Assembly (NCBI GenBank): GCA_001567085.1
Contig: LMZS01000189.1
Span: forward strand, 1-40,953
Length of the DNA: 40,953 bases
Direction: 5' to 3'
Origin: Chloroflexi bacterium OLB15
GTDB taxonomy: Bacteria; Chloroflexota; Anaerolineae; Aggregatilineales; Phototrophicaceae
In this document: piece after piece, positions 8,003 through 16,015 of the stretch
How positions within the stretch are numbered: position 1 is the stretch's first letter
Layout of the letters: every line of letters starts with the position of its first letter
Notes under the pieces: model-generated
Seen by the model: the letters and a program-made list of their open reading frames with translations, nothing else
What the model was told of the DNA's origin: nothing
Database searches by the model: none
Program-made: the position numbers and the translations under genes

Positions 8003-8617
8003 GTGTTAGCGGTCATAGACTATGGCGCGGGAAACCTGAGAAGCGTTGTTCACGCCCTGAATTATCTTGGCGCTGAAAACTTGCGCGTCGTGCGCACACC
8101 TTATGAAATGCGCGGGGCAACCAAGATCATCCTGCCCGGCGTTGGCGCGTTTGGCGCAGGCATGAACCAACTGCGCGAGCAAAATCTGATCACTACAATT
8201 CGTGACGCGGTATTCGCGGGCACACCCTACCTCGGCATTTGTCTCGGTATGCAGTTTCTGTTTACCAGCAGCAGCGAGATGGGAAATCATGACGGGCTGG
8301 GTATTCTGCCGGGGCGCGTTACCCGTTTCACTGACCAGCCCGGTTTGAAGGTGCCGCATATTGGTTGGAATCAGCTTCAACTGAATCGCGAGTCAGCCTT
8401 GATGCGCGGCATTTCCGAAGCGCAGTATGCCTTCTTTGTACACAGCTATTATTGTGTGCCTGAAAACCCGGCAGACGTGCTGATCACCACCCAATATGGC
8501 ATTCCCTTCACATCCGGCGTGCAGCATGGAAATATCTACGGGGTACAGTTTCACCCTGAAAAAAGCCAGCGCACCGGCTTACAGTTGCTCAAAAATTTTC
8601 TGGAATTACCCCAATGA
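8003..8617 (+). CDS. hisH: imidazole glycerol phosphate synthase, glutaminase subunit
   Basis: Class I glutamine amidotransferase of 204 aa that supplies ammonia to HisF. Motifs: AVIDYGAGNLRSVVHAL, oxyanion PGVGAFGAGM, nucleophile Cys80 in LGICLGMQ, and His184/Glu186 in VQFHPEKSQ. The start is GTG 8003, seven bases after AAGGAG. The ATG at 8001 is in another frame and stops after two codons. It is the first structural gene after the leader attenuator. Its TGA overlaps the hisA ATG by four bases. Confidence 0.95.
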   Translation: MLAVIDYGAGNLRSVVHALNYLGAENLRVVRTPYEMRGATKIILPGVGAFGAGMNQLREQNLITTIRDAVFAGTPYLGICLGMQFLFTSSSEMGNHDGLGILPGRVTRFTDQPGLKVPHIGWNQLQLNRESALMRGISEAQYAFFVHSYYCVPENPADVLITTQYGIPFTSGVQHGNIYGVQFHPEKSQRTGLQLLKNFLELPQ

Positions 8618-9339
8618 TCATCTATCCAGCAATTGACTTACGGCAGGGTCAGGTTGTTCGTCTGCGCGAAGGCAATCTCGACGCCCTCACTCACTTCAGC
8701 AGCGATCCAGTAGAAACCGCGCGGCGCTGGATCGATCAAGGCGCGGAATGGCTGCACATGGTCAACCTTGATGGGGCATTTGGCGAGCAGTCCATCAATC
8801 TGGCAGTGCTGAGCGAAGTTGCGCGGCTCGGCATTCCGGTTCAGTTTGGCGGCGGCATCCGCTCTGCTGAGGCTGTAAAGCAGGCATTTGAAAGCGGCGC
8901 CTCACGCATCGTGATCGGCACAGCGGCGATAGAACAGCCCGATCTGGTGATCGAAGCGCTGCGCATCGGCGATGCCGAACAGGTTGCGATTGGGCTGGAC
9001 GCAAAGAACGGCAAAGTCGCTACCCGGGGCTGGCAGCATATGACCGACAAAACTCCCGCCGAATTGGGTCATGAGATGGCCGCGCTAGGCATCAAACACG
9101 CCCTCTTCACCGATGTTTCTAAAGATGGGCGGCTGGAAGGCTCGGCAGTACAAGATACAATCGCGCTGGCAGAAGCGACTGGCCTGCAGATCATCGCTTC
9201 TGGCGGCATCACCTCTGAATCCGAAATCATGGCGCTTGCTTCCAGCGGCGTAGTGGCTGGCGCAGTGATCGGCATGGCGTTATATGAGGGGCGGCTTAGC
9301 CTCAAGAGCGCGCTAAAAGCCGCGCAAGGGATGGTGTAA
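8614..9339 (+). CDS. hisA: ProFAR isomerase (phosphoribosylformimino-AICAR-P isomerase)
   Basis: 241-aa TIM barrel that isomerises ProFAR to PRFAR in histidine synthesis. It starts [19 protein letters not shown] with the catalytic Asp in AIDL, and has QFGGGIRS and the second Asp in [13 protein letters not shown], followed by the phosphate-binding IIASGGI. The ATGA overlap with hisH and one-base gap to hisF show tight coupling. A dual PriA function (tryptophan path) cannot be excluded from sequence alone. Confidence 0.94.
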   Translation: MIIYPAIDLRQGQVVRLREGNLDALTHFSSDPVETARRWIDQGAEWLHMVNLDGAFGEQSINLAVLSEVARLGIPVQFGGGIRSAEAVKQAFESGASRIVIGTAAIEQPDLVIEALRIGDAEQVAIGLDAKNGKVATRGWQHMTDKTPAELGHEMAALGIKHALFTDVSKDGRLEGSAVQDTIALAEATGLQIIASGGITSESEIMALASSGVVAGAVIGMALYEGRLSLKSALKAAQGMV

Positions 9340-9340
9340 T

Positions 9341-10114
9341 ATGCTGGCAAAACGGATTATCCCCTGCCTCGATGTGTTCGATGGGCGGGTGGTAAAAGGG
9401 GTAAATTTTGTCAACTTGCGCGACGCGGGCGATCCTGTCGAGCAGGCTGCGATCTACGACCGCGAAGGCGCCGATGAGCTGGTGTTTCTGGACATCACCG
9501 CCTCGCACGAAAACCGAAACACCACGCTGGATATGGTACGCCATGTAGCCGATACCATCTTCATCCCCTTTTGCGTGGGCGGCGGCATTCGCACCATCGA
9601 AGATATTCGGGCAACCCTGTTGGCTGGCGCGGATAAAGTTTCGATCAACAGCGCGGCAATTCGCACGCCTGATTTAATTACTCAAGGCGCATGGGGCTTT
9701 GGCAGCCAGTGTATTGTCGTAGCGATTGATCCCAAATGGCAGGATGGCCGCTGGGAAGTATTTATCAACGGCGGGCGTGTGCCTACGGGCAAAGACGCGA
9801 TTGAATGGGCGAAGGAAGTTGAAGATCGCGGCGCAGGTGAAATTTTGCTGACCAGTATGGATCGCGATGGAACCAAAGCGGGCTACAATACAGAGCTAAC
9901 GGCAGCAGTTGCCAACGCTGTATCAATTCCCGTTATCGCGTCCGGCGGCGCGGGTGCGAAAGAGCATTTCCTAGAGGCTCTGACGGTAGGCGGCGCCGAT
10001 GCCGCGCTTGCCGCCTCGCTTTTTCATTTCAATGAACTGCGAATTGGCGAATTGAAACCGTATCTTGCTGATCACGGCGTGCCAATTCGCTTGCACGGCT
10101 GGGAAGCATTATGA
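9341..10114 (+). CDS. hisF: imidazole glycerol phosphate synthase, cyclase subunit
   Basis: 257-aa TIM barrel that, with HisH ammonia, converts PRFAR to imidazole glycerol phosphate and AICAR. It shows [22 protein letters not shown] (catalytic Asp in CLDV), [22 protein letters not shown], the second Asp in [13 protein letters not shown], and [13 protein letters not shown]. Length is typical (250-258 aa). It overlaps hisI by four bases. Confidence 0.96.
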   Translation: MLAKRIIPCLDVFDGRVVKGVNFVNLRDAGDPVEQAAIYDREGADELVFLDITASHENRNTTLDMVRHVADTIFIPFCVGGGIRTIEDIRATLLAGADKVSINSAAIRTPDLITQGAWGFGSQCIVVAIDPKWQDGRWEVFINGGRVPTGKDAIEWAKEVEDRGAGEILLTSMDRDGTKAGYNTELTAAVANAVSIPVIASGGAGAKEHFLEALTVGGADAALAASLFHFNELRIGELKPYLADHGVPIRLHGWEAL

Positions 10115-10446
10115 ACATGGATAGCTTGAAATGGGACGATGCCGGCCTGATCGCGGCAGTCGTGCAAGACGCGGATACACTTCAGGTGCTCACCGTCGCT
10201 TATATGAACCGCGAAGCGCTTAAGCGAACGCTGGCTGTTGGCGAAACCATCTTCTGGAGCCGCAGCCGTCAGGAACTGTGGCACAAAGGCGAAACATCCG
10301 GCAACGTGCAAAAAGTACGCGAAATTCGCATTGACTGTGATGCAGATGCCATTCTCTTACTCGTGGAACCCGCCGGCCCAGCCTGCCACACGGGCGAGAC
10401 AAGCTGTTTTTACCGCCTGTTGAATGAGGTGATCGAAATTGGCTGA
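10111..10446 (+). CDS. hisI: phosphoribosyl-AMP cyclohydrolase
   Basis: 111-aa zinc enzyme that opens the adenine ring of PR-AMP. Signature: [31 protein letters not shown], and the metal-site region [20 protein letters not shown] with GETSCFYR. It is the free-standing form rather than the fused HisIE of enterics; hisE follows with an 8-base overlap. Confidence 0.95.
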   Translation: MNMDSLKWDDAGLIAAVVQDADTLQVLTVAYMNREALKRTLAVGETIFWSRSRQELWHKGETSGNVQKVREIRIDCDADAILLLVEPAGPACHTGETSCFYRLLNEVIEIG

Positions 10447-10723
10447 ATTTTTGAACACATTGGAAGCGATCATTCAGGATCGCAAATCCAATCCCCAACC
10501 TGGCAGCTATACCAACCAGCTTTTTGCAGCGGGAATAGCGCGTATTGCGCAAAAAGTAGGTGAAGAAGGGGTTGAAGCCGCCGTTGCTGCGCTGGCACAA
10601 TCCCGCGAAGAGCAGATTGGCGAATTTTCTGACCTGTTCTATCATGCCCTGGTGCTGATGTCTGCATTGGACATTCAATTAAGCGATGTGGAAGCAGAAC
10701 TTGAGCGCCGGCACCATCGCTAG
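10439..10723 (+). CDS. hisE: phosphoribosyl-ATP pyrophosphohydrolase
   Basis: 94-aa MazG-like all-alpha enzyme that removes pyrophosphate from PR-ATP. Motifs: [18 protein letters not shown] and [14 protein letters not shown] with the metal-binding EExxE-type helix, then [13 protein letters not shown]. The start is TTG 10439, overlapping hisI by eight bases. The family usually has this segment before LExII, so the TTG is preferred over internal starts. hisG, hisD, hisC and hisB are not in this window. Confidence 0.93.
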   Translation: MAEFLNTLEAIIQDRKSNPQPGSYTNQLFAAGIARIAQKVGEEGVEAAVAALAQSREEQIGEFSDLFYHALVLMSALDIQLSDVEAELERRHHR

Positions 10724-10752
10724 CCGCAAAGCCGCTCATCTTTAGGAAAGTC

Positions 10753-11547
10753 ATGGAAGAAAAAACCCTGCTCGGCATCAAAAACGCTCTAGGCGCTGTT
10801 GGGCTGCTGCAATCAGGCGAGAATTTCGTTCGCTGGCTCAGAAAGGGTACGCCTGCGGGCAACCAATATTTTGAAAAACAACGGCTAATGCGGAATTTCT
10901 ACGCGCAGTTTGTTCAGGCAGGCGATCTCTGTTTTGACGTGGGCGCGAATCTGGGCAATCGCATTGAAATCTTCCTGGCGCTTGGCGCTAAAGTGATCGC
11001 GGTTGAGCCACAGGAAAGTTGTCTGCGTTATTTACGGCTAAAGTACAAAAATCCGGCTCAAGTGCTGCTCATTCCTAAAGGGCTGGACGAGAAAGCCGGG
11101 GAGCGCGAGATGTTAATCGCCGATGAAAGCGCCGTTTCCTCAATGGCGCAAGGCTGGGTAAACGAGAAAGAAGCACAGGGTTTATACCGTTGGGATCGCA
11201 AAATAACCGTACAGGTCACGACTCTCGACACCTTGATCGATACTTATGGCCTGCCTGAATTCTGCAAGATTGACGTTGAAGGATTTGAATATCAGGTATT
11301 AAGAGGGCTATCACGCCCGGTGCCAGCGCTCTCCTTTGAATATCATGCTGACGTGCTATCGCCTGCCCTCTCCTGTATTGAATGGTTGACCCATATCGCT
11401 GCTTATGAATTTAACTATTCAGCAGGCGAAACGATGGTGCTGGCGCTCGAACAATGGGTATCCCCACAGGAAATTAGCGGTATCCTATCTAACCTACCCG
11501 ATAACCAGTCTACAGGCGATGTCTATGCCCGTCTCCAACCAACCTGA
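10753..11547 (+). CDS. FkbM-family SAM-dependent methyltransferase
   Basis: 264-aa protein with the class I methyltransferase core: CFDVGANLGNRIEIFLALG (SAM-binding glycine motif), VIAVEPQESCLRYL (acidic end of beta 2), and the FkbM signature FCKIDVEGFEYQVLRGL. Family members O-methylate sugars or other small molecules; the substrate here is unknown. The ATG is preceded by AGGAAAG and lies 29 bases after hisE, so it may ride on the his transcript. Its end overlaps the thioesterase start. Confidence 0.85.
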   Translation: MEEKTLLGIKNALGAVGLLQSGENFVRWLRKGTPAGNQYFEKQRLMRNFYAQFVQAGDLCFDVGANLGNRIEIFLALGAKVIAVEPQESCLRYLRLKYKNPAQVLLIPKGLDEKAGEREMLIADESAVSSMAQGWVNEKEAQGLYRWDRKITVQVTTLDTLIDTYGLPEFCKIDVEGFEYQVLRGLSRPVPALSFEYHADVLSPALSCIEWLTHIAAYEFNYSAGETMVLALEQWVSPQEISGILSNLPDNQSTGDVYARLQPT

Positions 11548-11962
11548 CGCGACCCATCCCCCGCGATTTATCGCTGAAACCAGCTTTCATGTGCGTTATG
11601 CCGAAACTGACGCGATGGGTATCATTCATCACGCCAGCTATATCGTATACTTTGAGGAAGGCCGCAGCAGCTATGCTCGCCAGCGTGGCACAAGCTATGC
11701 CGATTTTGAGCGGCAGGGGTTTGTACTGGCGGTGACCGAAATTCACGCGCGCTATATTAAAGCCGTAAGGTATGATCAGCGTATTACGGTGCGCACATGG
11801 GTGACCGAATTAAAAAGCCGAACGGTCACCTTTGATTATGAAATTATTGATGCTGAAAGTGGCGAATTATTCGTCACTGGTCAGAGCAAGCATATCTGCC
11901 TGAATCGTGAAGGGCAAATTGCTGTTCTACCCCGAAACTGGCGCGATTGGGCAGCACAGTGA
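11519..11962 (+). CDS. acyl-CoA thioesterase, hotdog fold (YbgC/FadM type)
   Basis: 147-aa single-hotdog protein. The signature YAETDAMGIIHHASYIVYFEEGR contains the catalytic Asp31 and the following His pair of the 4-hydroxybenzoyl-CoA thioesterase family. The likely role is hydrolysis of an acyl-CoA; chain preference is unknown. ATG 11519 (or 11525) is used; a longer frame to 11405 would sit inside the FkbM gene and lacks family residues. It overlaps that gene by 29 bases. An acyl-CoA ligase follows 73 bases later, making a ligase/thioesterase pair. Confidence 0.87.
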   Translation: MSMPVSNQPDATHPPRFIAETSFHVRYAETDAMGIIHHASYIVYFEEGRSSYARQRGTSYADFERQGFVLAVTEIHARYIKAVRYDQRITVRTWVTELKSRTVTFDYEIIDAESGELFVTGQSKHICLNREGQIAVLPRNWRDWAAQ

Positions 11963-12035
11963 AATGAGCGGTTTGCCCCGCCAGCCTGCTGCAAGCGAAT
12001 TAAAGTAGTGCATTAGATTTTTTGGGAGCGTATAG

Positions 12036-13817
12036 ATGGTCACTTATGCAGAAAAGCCGTGGCTGCAACACTATGATAAAACTGTGCCACACAGCCTGGA
12101 GCCTTACCCCGATATCACCCTACATCAGATGCTGCGCGATTCGGCAGCAAAATATCCCGATAATATTGCCAGCATCACCAGCGCGCGCCTTCCCCTGCTT
12201 GGCCGCATACCCGAAAAAATTACCTATCGCCAGCTAGACGCGCATACCGACGCGCTGGCGGCAGCGCTTGTAGATATGGGCTTAAAAAAAGGTGACCGCG
12301 TAGCGCTGGTAATGCCCAATATTGCGGGCTTCCTGATCGCCTATTTCGCAGTATTGAAAGCTGGCGGCGTAGTCGTGGCAACCAACCCCACCTACCCCGC
12401 TGATAAAATGCAGTTCCAGATCAACGATTGTGATGCGCGCTTCGTAATCTGCATGTCGCTGTTTTACAAGCTGCTCGATGGGATTCGCGCCCGCACCAAA
12501 GTTGAAAAAATTATCGTTACCAACGTGAAAGATTGGCTGCCCGCCCCGGCCAAAATCCTGTTCGGGCTGGCAAAAGAGAAAAAAGGCGGCCATTACCTTG
12601 AAGCGCTGCACCCCGGTGACGTATGGATGCTTGACCTGCTCAAGCAGTACGCAGGCAAGAAACCTTCGGTAGAGGTACGGTCATCCGATCTCGCTATTTT
12701 CCAGTATACCGGCGGCACTACCGGCACCTCCAAAGGCGCAGCTTCAAACCATAAGGCGCTGGTCGCTAATATGCTGCACTGCCGCGCCTGCCTTTCCAGT
12801 GGGGGCGATTCCAGTAAAGAAATATTCCTGGGCGCAATCCCCATGTTCCACGCCTATGGCATGGTCACGGTGGTCGGCTTTGCAACCTCTGTAGGCGCAA
12901 CCATCGTGATGGTACCAAATGCCCGTGATATTCCCGACTTGCTGGATGTGATCAACACCTTCAAGCCCACGTTATTTATGGGCGTACCCGCGCTGTACAA
13001 CGCAGTAAACAATCATCCAGACGTAATCTCAGGAAAGGTCAGCCTAAAATCCATTCGCGGCTGTATCAGCGGCTCAGCGCCATTAGCGCCGGCAACCAAA
13101 CGCGAATTTGAACGCCTGAGCGGTGGCAAATTACTAGAAGGCTATGGCATGAGCGAAATGCCAACCGCTTCGCACTGCAACCCGTATAACGGGGAAAATC
13201 GCGAAGGCTCTATCGGCCTGCCCATGCCCGATATTGAATGCCGCATCGTTAGCCTTGATGATGACGAAGTAGATGTGCCTGTTGGCGAAGTTGGCGAACT
13301 GGTCATGACAGGCCCCAATCTGATGCAGTATTACCACAATCGCCCTGAAGAAACCGCCCACACAATTCGCGAACGTAACGGAAAACGGTGGCTCTACACA
13401 GGCGATATTGCGCGGATGGATGATGATGGCTATTTCTACATCGTTGACCGCAAGAAAGATATGGCGCTGGTCGGGGGCTTCAATGTCTATCCAAACAATG
13501 TGGAAAAAGTGCTGAGCGAACATCCAGCAGTTCTAGAAGTCGGCGTTGCGGCTATTCCCCACCCCGAAAAAACAGGTCAGGAAGCGCTGAAGGCGTGGAT
13601 CGTGCTCAAGCCAGAGCAAACGGTGACAGCCAAAGAGCTTGAAGAGTTTGCCTCCCGTTCTCTGGCGCGGTACGAAGTGCCAACCCGTTATGCTTTTATT
13701 GATGCGCTGCCCAAAACCACCATCGGGAAAACGCTGCGCCGGGAACTAATTGCGATGGAAAAAGAAGAGCAGGCGCGCAAAAAAGCCGCCGCGTCTGAAA
13801 ATACGCCCGCAAGCTAG
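12036..13817 (+). CDS. long-chain fatty-acid-CoA ligase
   Basis: 593-aa ANL-superfamily adenylating enzyme (FadD-like). In order: N-terminal ITYRQLDAHTDALAAAL, ATP-binding YTGGTTGTSKGA (224-235), GYGMSEMP, YTGDIARMDDDGY, the hinge DRKKDM, and C-terminal KTTIGKTLRREL with the catalytic lysine. It activates a fatty acid as acyl-AMP and then acyl-CoA. GGGAG precedes the ATG by about eight bases. The C-terminal tail is Lys/Ala rich. Together with the upstream thioesterase it suggests fatty acid activation or turnover. Confidence 0.9.
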   Translation: MVTYAEKPWLQHYDKTVPHSLEPYPDITLHQMLRDSAAKYPDNIASITSARLPLLGRIPEKITYRQLDAHTDALAAALVDMGLKKGDRVALVMPNIAGFLIAYFAVLKAGGVVVATNPTYPADKMQFQINDCDARFVICMSLFYKLLDGIRARTKVEKIIVTNVKDWLPAPAKILFGLAKEKKGGHYLEALHPGDVWMLDLLKQYAGKKPSVEVRSSDLAIFQYTGGTTGTSKGAASNHKALVANMLHCRACLSSGGDSSKEIFLGAIPMFHAYGMVTVVGFATSVGATIVMVPNARDIPDLLDVINTFKPTLFMGVPALYNAVNNHPDVISGKVSLKSIRGCISGSAPLAPATKREFERLSGGKLLEGYGMSEMPTASHCNPYNGENREGSIGLPMPDIECRIVSLDDDEVDVPVGEVGELVMTGPNLMQYYHNRPEETAHTIRERNGKRWLYTGDIARMDDDGYFYIVDRKKDMALVGGFNVYPNNVEKVLSEHPAVLEVGVAAIPHPEKTGQEALKAWIVLKPEQTVTAKELEEFASRSLARYEVPTRYAFIDALPKTTIGKTLRRELIAMEKEEQARKKAAASENTPAS

Positions 13818-13830
13818 CTGATTGAGCTTC

Positions 13831-13858
13831 AATGGGCGATCCCGGCGGATCGCCCATT
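13831..13858 (+). terminator. strong 12-bp hairpin after the acyl-CoA ligase, without T-tract
   Basis: AATGGGCGATCC pairs perfectly with GGATCGCCCATT around a 4-base loop. No T-run follows, so it may be a stability hairpin or a non-canonical terminator. The following 13859-13996 holds a second GC-rich inverted repeat (CCGCCCTC with GAGGGCGG) and no gene I can support. Confidence 0.5.
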
Positions 13859-13996
13859 CGCCTACTACTTAACGTCAGTTATGGTAAGCGTTTTGAGCGC
13901 GAAACCCGGCCTTTACGCCGCCCTCATCTGTGACACGGCAGAGGGCGGGAGTGAGGGTCTGGAACGGGATTGATCCACACCTCACGTTACTTACAG

Positions 13997-14524
13997 CTAA
14001 CGCCCGCTTTGGCCTCGATAAAATGCCCGTGCCGGAGCGCGATTCATATACCAGATCACATACAGGGGTATCAAAGTCTGCATCGCGATGGTGCCGCAGG
14101 CAAGCTGTCGGGTGATGGCCGCGCCAGAATCGACACCCTGCTGTATATCCACAGGCGCAGTTGCCGTTGAAATGCTCTGCCATAAGCCGATCGCCGTCAA
14201 GCCTAACACCGCCACCAGCATAATCCAGCGAATTTGCGGCGGGCGGCCTCTCCATGCCATCACTGCAATCACGAGAAATATCAGCGCAATCACCGCTTGC
14301 AATACTATTCCGCCCATAGAAATACCGCCTAAATCCCCGCCAGTTGCCAGCGCATCCGTTTCCGGTGATGAAGACGTTTGAGGCAAAACGCCGATAACAG
14401 ATTGAAATCGTGCCTGTATCAGCAGCACCCACGCTACCTGCATAAGCGGCAATATTGAGAATAGAAGCGCGCTAGCGATAATCGCAAGCGACAAGCCAAG
14501 TGTTCGCGAGGGAGAGTCATTCAT
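13997..14524 (-). CDS. small integral membrane protein, unknown
   Basis: 175-aa protein with about four hydrophobic segments: near residues 10-33 (IIASALLFSILPLMQVAWVL), 70-90, 98-116 and 145-160. A Ser/Thr/Gly-rich loop lies between the first two. No conserved motif is recognised. It is divergent from the BTAD regulator, and the 128-base spacer contains a 19-bp inverted repeat, so regulation by that protein is conceivable. An overlapping minus ORF at 13875-14432 is an out-of-frame shadow. Confidence 0.6.
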   Translation of the reverse strand: MNDSPSRTLGLSLAIIASALLFSILPLMQVAWVLLIQARFQSVIGVLPQTSSSPETDALATGGDLGGISMGGIVLQAVIALIFLVIAVMAWRGRPPQIRWIMLVAVLGLTAIGLWQSISTATAPVDIQQGVDSGAAITRQLACGTIAMQTLIPLYVIWYMNRAPARAFYRGQSGR

Positions 14525-14543
14525 TCAATTAGCCATATTAATA

Positions 14544-14562
14544 TTATTGACATTATCAATAA
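14544..14562. promoter_or_regulatory. 19-bp inverted repeat (candidate operator) overlapping a TTGACA
   Basis: TTATTGA (14544-14550), spacer CATTA, TCAATAA (14556-14562): perfect 7-bp arms. TTGACA (14547-14552) is embedded and a weak TGTATG lies 18 bases on. It sits in the divergent spacer between the membrane protein and the BTAD regulator. Confidence 0.4.
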
Positions 14563-14652
14563 AACGATTTTGTATGAGCAAACTTGCGCTCGCCTTATCA
14601 TACGCTAAAATCAACAAGAACAATTGATTGATTATTCTTTTTACGGGAGCGC

Positions 14653-15927
14653 ATGTTGCCGGGTATAAATGACCTTCTAGAGCCAATCCTTTTTGAAATT
14701 GAAAAATTTCCACAGCGCGGTCGTTTTTTGCTTCTGCATCCTGATAGCAAATACCGATCATTGGTGGTGGCGGCGCTGCTTCAAGGCCGTGATTATCCCG
14801 TATTCTACTATGCACTGGGGGCAGAAGACATCAATTTGCCTTCATTCCTAACCGGCCTCATTCATTCGGTCAGCAAGCAGAAGCCCGGTTTTGGCAACCA
14901 CCTGCTGCTTAAATGGAATGATCCTGTGCCTTCGGTCATGGTGGAGGCACTTGCCGCTGATCTGGCGCAGTTGGGTGAGGGGCAGCCTTTTATCCTCATC
15001 CTCGATGAGTTTGACCGCAGCGATGAAGCCGATGATATCCAGTTCTTCCTTGAGCATCTTGCCAACAGCTTGCCAGATGGCTGCACCATTTTGATCAACT
15101 CTCGCACGGTGCCGCGCCTGTCATGGATTTCGTTAATGGCAAAACAACGCGGGATCATGCTGAAAGACGCGCAGTTTATCAGGGAAAACTTTTACCGCCA
15201 GCTCACCGAATCCGAAGACATCATCGAAGTCTTCGCGTTGGGGCCGGGCTTCGTCCTCCTCAACGATGAGCCAATTGATACATGGGAAGGGCACCTGCCC
15301 CGGTTGCTCTTCTTTTATGCGCTGGATCGTCCCGCAATCACCCGTTCAGAAATATGCGCCGCCTTCTGGCCTGATCTGGATAGCGATCAAGCGGTCAATG
15401 TCTTTCATGTAACAAAGCGGCGCTTGCATAAGGCGTTGAATGTTGATGTGCTGATCCATGAAGACGGCTATTACCACATGGCGCCAAACCTGCGCGTAGA
15501 GTATGACGTTGCCGATTTCGTATCGCAGCTACTTCACGGCCGCGATCTGGCAAACCCAGACCGCTATAACGCGCTGCAAAACGCGCTTGAAATCTATAAC
15601 AGCCCATTCCTGCGCGGTCACAGCGACCCTTGGATCGCGGCACGCCGGGCTGATTTTCAAGCCGGGTATCTTGAAGCACTCGCGCAAATGGCGGAATTCA
15701 AAATCCAGAATAATCAGCCTGAACAGGCGCTCCGGCTGCTGCAAAAAGCTGTACAGGTAAACGACTCGCAGGAAGATTTGCACCGCAGCGTGATGAGCCT
15801 GTACATCACGTTAGGGCGGCGCAGCGAAGCAGTTAGCCACTTCCGCAAACTGGAACGTGCCTTTCATGAGCAGGGAAAAGCCGTTTCTATGGAAACAGCC
15901 GCGTTATATCAACAGCTCATCGGCTAA
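14653..15927 (+). CDS. BTAD-domain transcriptional regulator with degenerate ATPase-like N-terminus
   Basis: 424-aa regulator. Residues about 1-200 resemble the NTPase part of MalT/STAND regulators: a Walker-B-like PFILILDEFDR (112-122) is followed by a sensor-like ILINSRTVPRL. The expected P-loop is replaced by LLLHPDSKYRSLVVAAL with no GxxxxGKT. Residues about 210-285 look like the OmpR/SARP winged helix (RSEICAAFWPDLDSDQAVNVFHVTKRRL split across helices). Residues 286-424 are a BTAD helical repeat domain (DPWIAARRADFQAGYLEAL; LHRSVMSLYITLGRRSEA). GGGAG lies four bases before the ATG. Targets are unknown. Confidence 0.8.
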   Translation: MLPGINDLLEPILFEIEKFPQRGRFLLLHPDSKYRSLVVAALLQGRDYPVFYYALGAEDINLPSFLTGLIHSVSKQKPGFGNHLLLKWNDPVPSVMVEALAADLAQLGEGQPFILILDEFDRSDEADDIQFFLEHLANSLPDGCTILINSRTVPRLSWISLMAKQRGIMLKDAQFIRENFYRQLTESEDIIEVFALGPGFVLLNDEPIDTWEGHLPRLLFFYALDRPAITRSEICAAFWPDLDSDQAVNVFHVTKRRLHKALNVDVLIHEDGYYHMAPNLRVEYDVADFVSQLLHGRDLANPDRYNALQNALEIYNSPFLRGHSDPWIAARRADFQAGYLEALAQMAEFKIQNNQPEQALRLLQKAVQVNDSQEDLHRSVMSLYITLGRRSEAVSHFRKLERAFHEQGKAVSMETAALYQQLIG

Positions 15928-15974
15928 CAAAAAAGTCCCGGTATCAGAACTTTTTCAGGCGCCATTTCAACGCT

Positions 15975-16008
15975 TAGGGCAGATTGATAACTGCCCTATG
16001 TTGTTTTT
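15975..16008 (+). terminator. terminator after the BTAD regulator
   Basis: TAGGGCAG (15975-15982), 8-base loop, CTGCCCTA (15991-15998), then TTTTT at 16004-16008. A weaker AT-only inverted repeat (AAAAAGT at 15930-15936, ACTTTTT at 15949-15955) precedes it and may serve both strands. Confidence 0.7.
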
Positions 16009-16015
16009 AGTGGGA

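Noticed and set aside
8003..10723. Incomplete histidine pathway
   Set aside because: hisG, hisD, hisC and hisB may be elsewhere; splitting of his genes is common.
13875..14432. 185-codon minus-strand ORF
   Set aside because: Overlaps the membrane protein in another frame; Gly/Asp/Arg-rich with no membrane or domain pattern.
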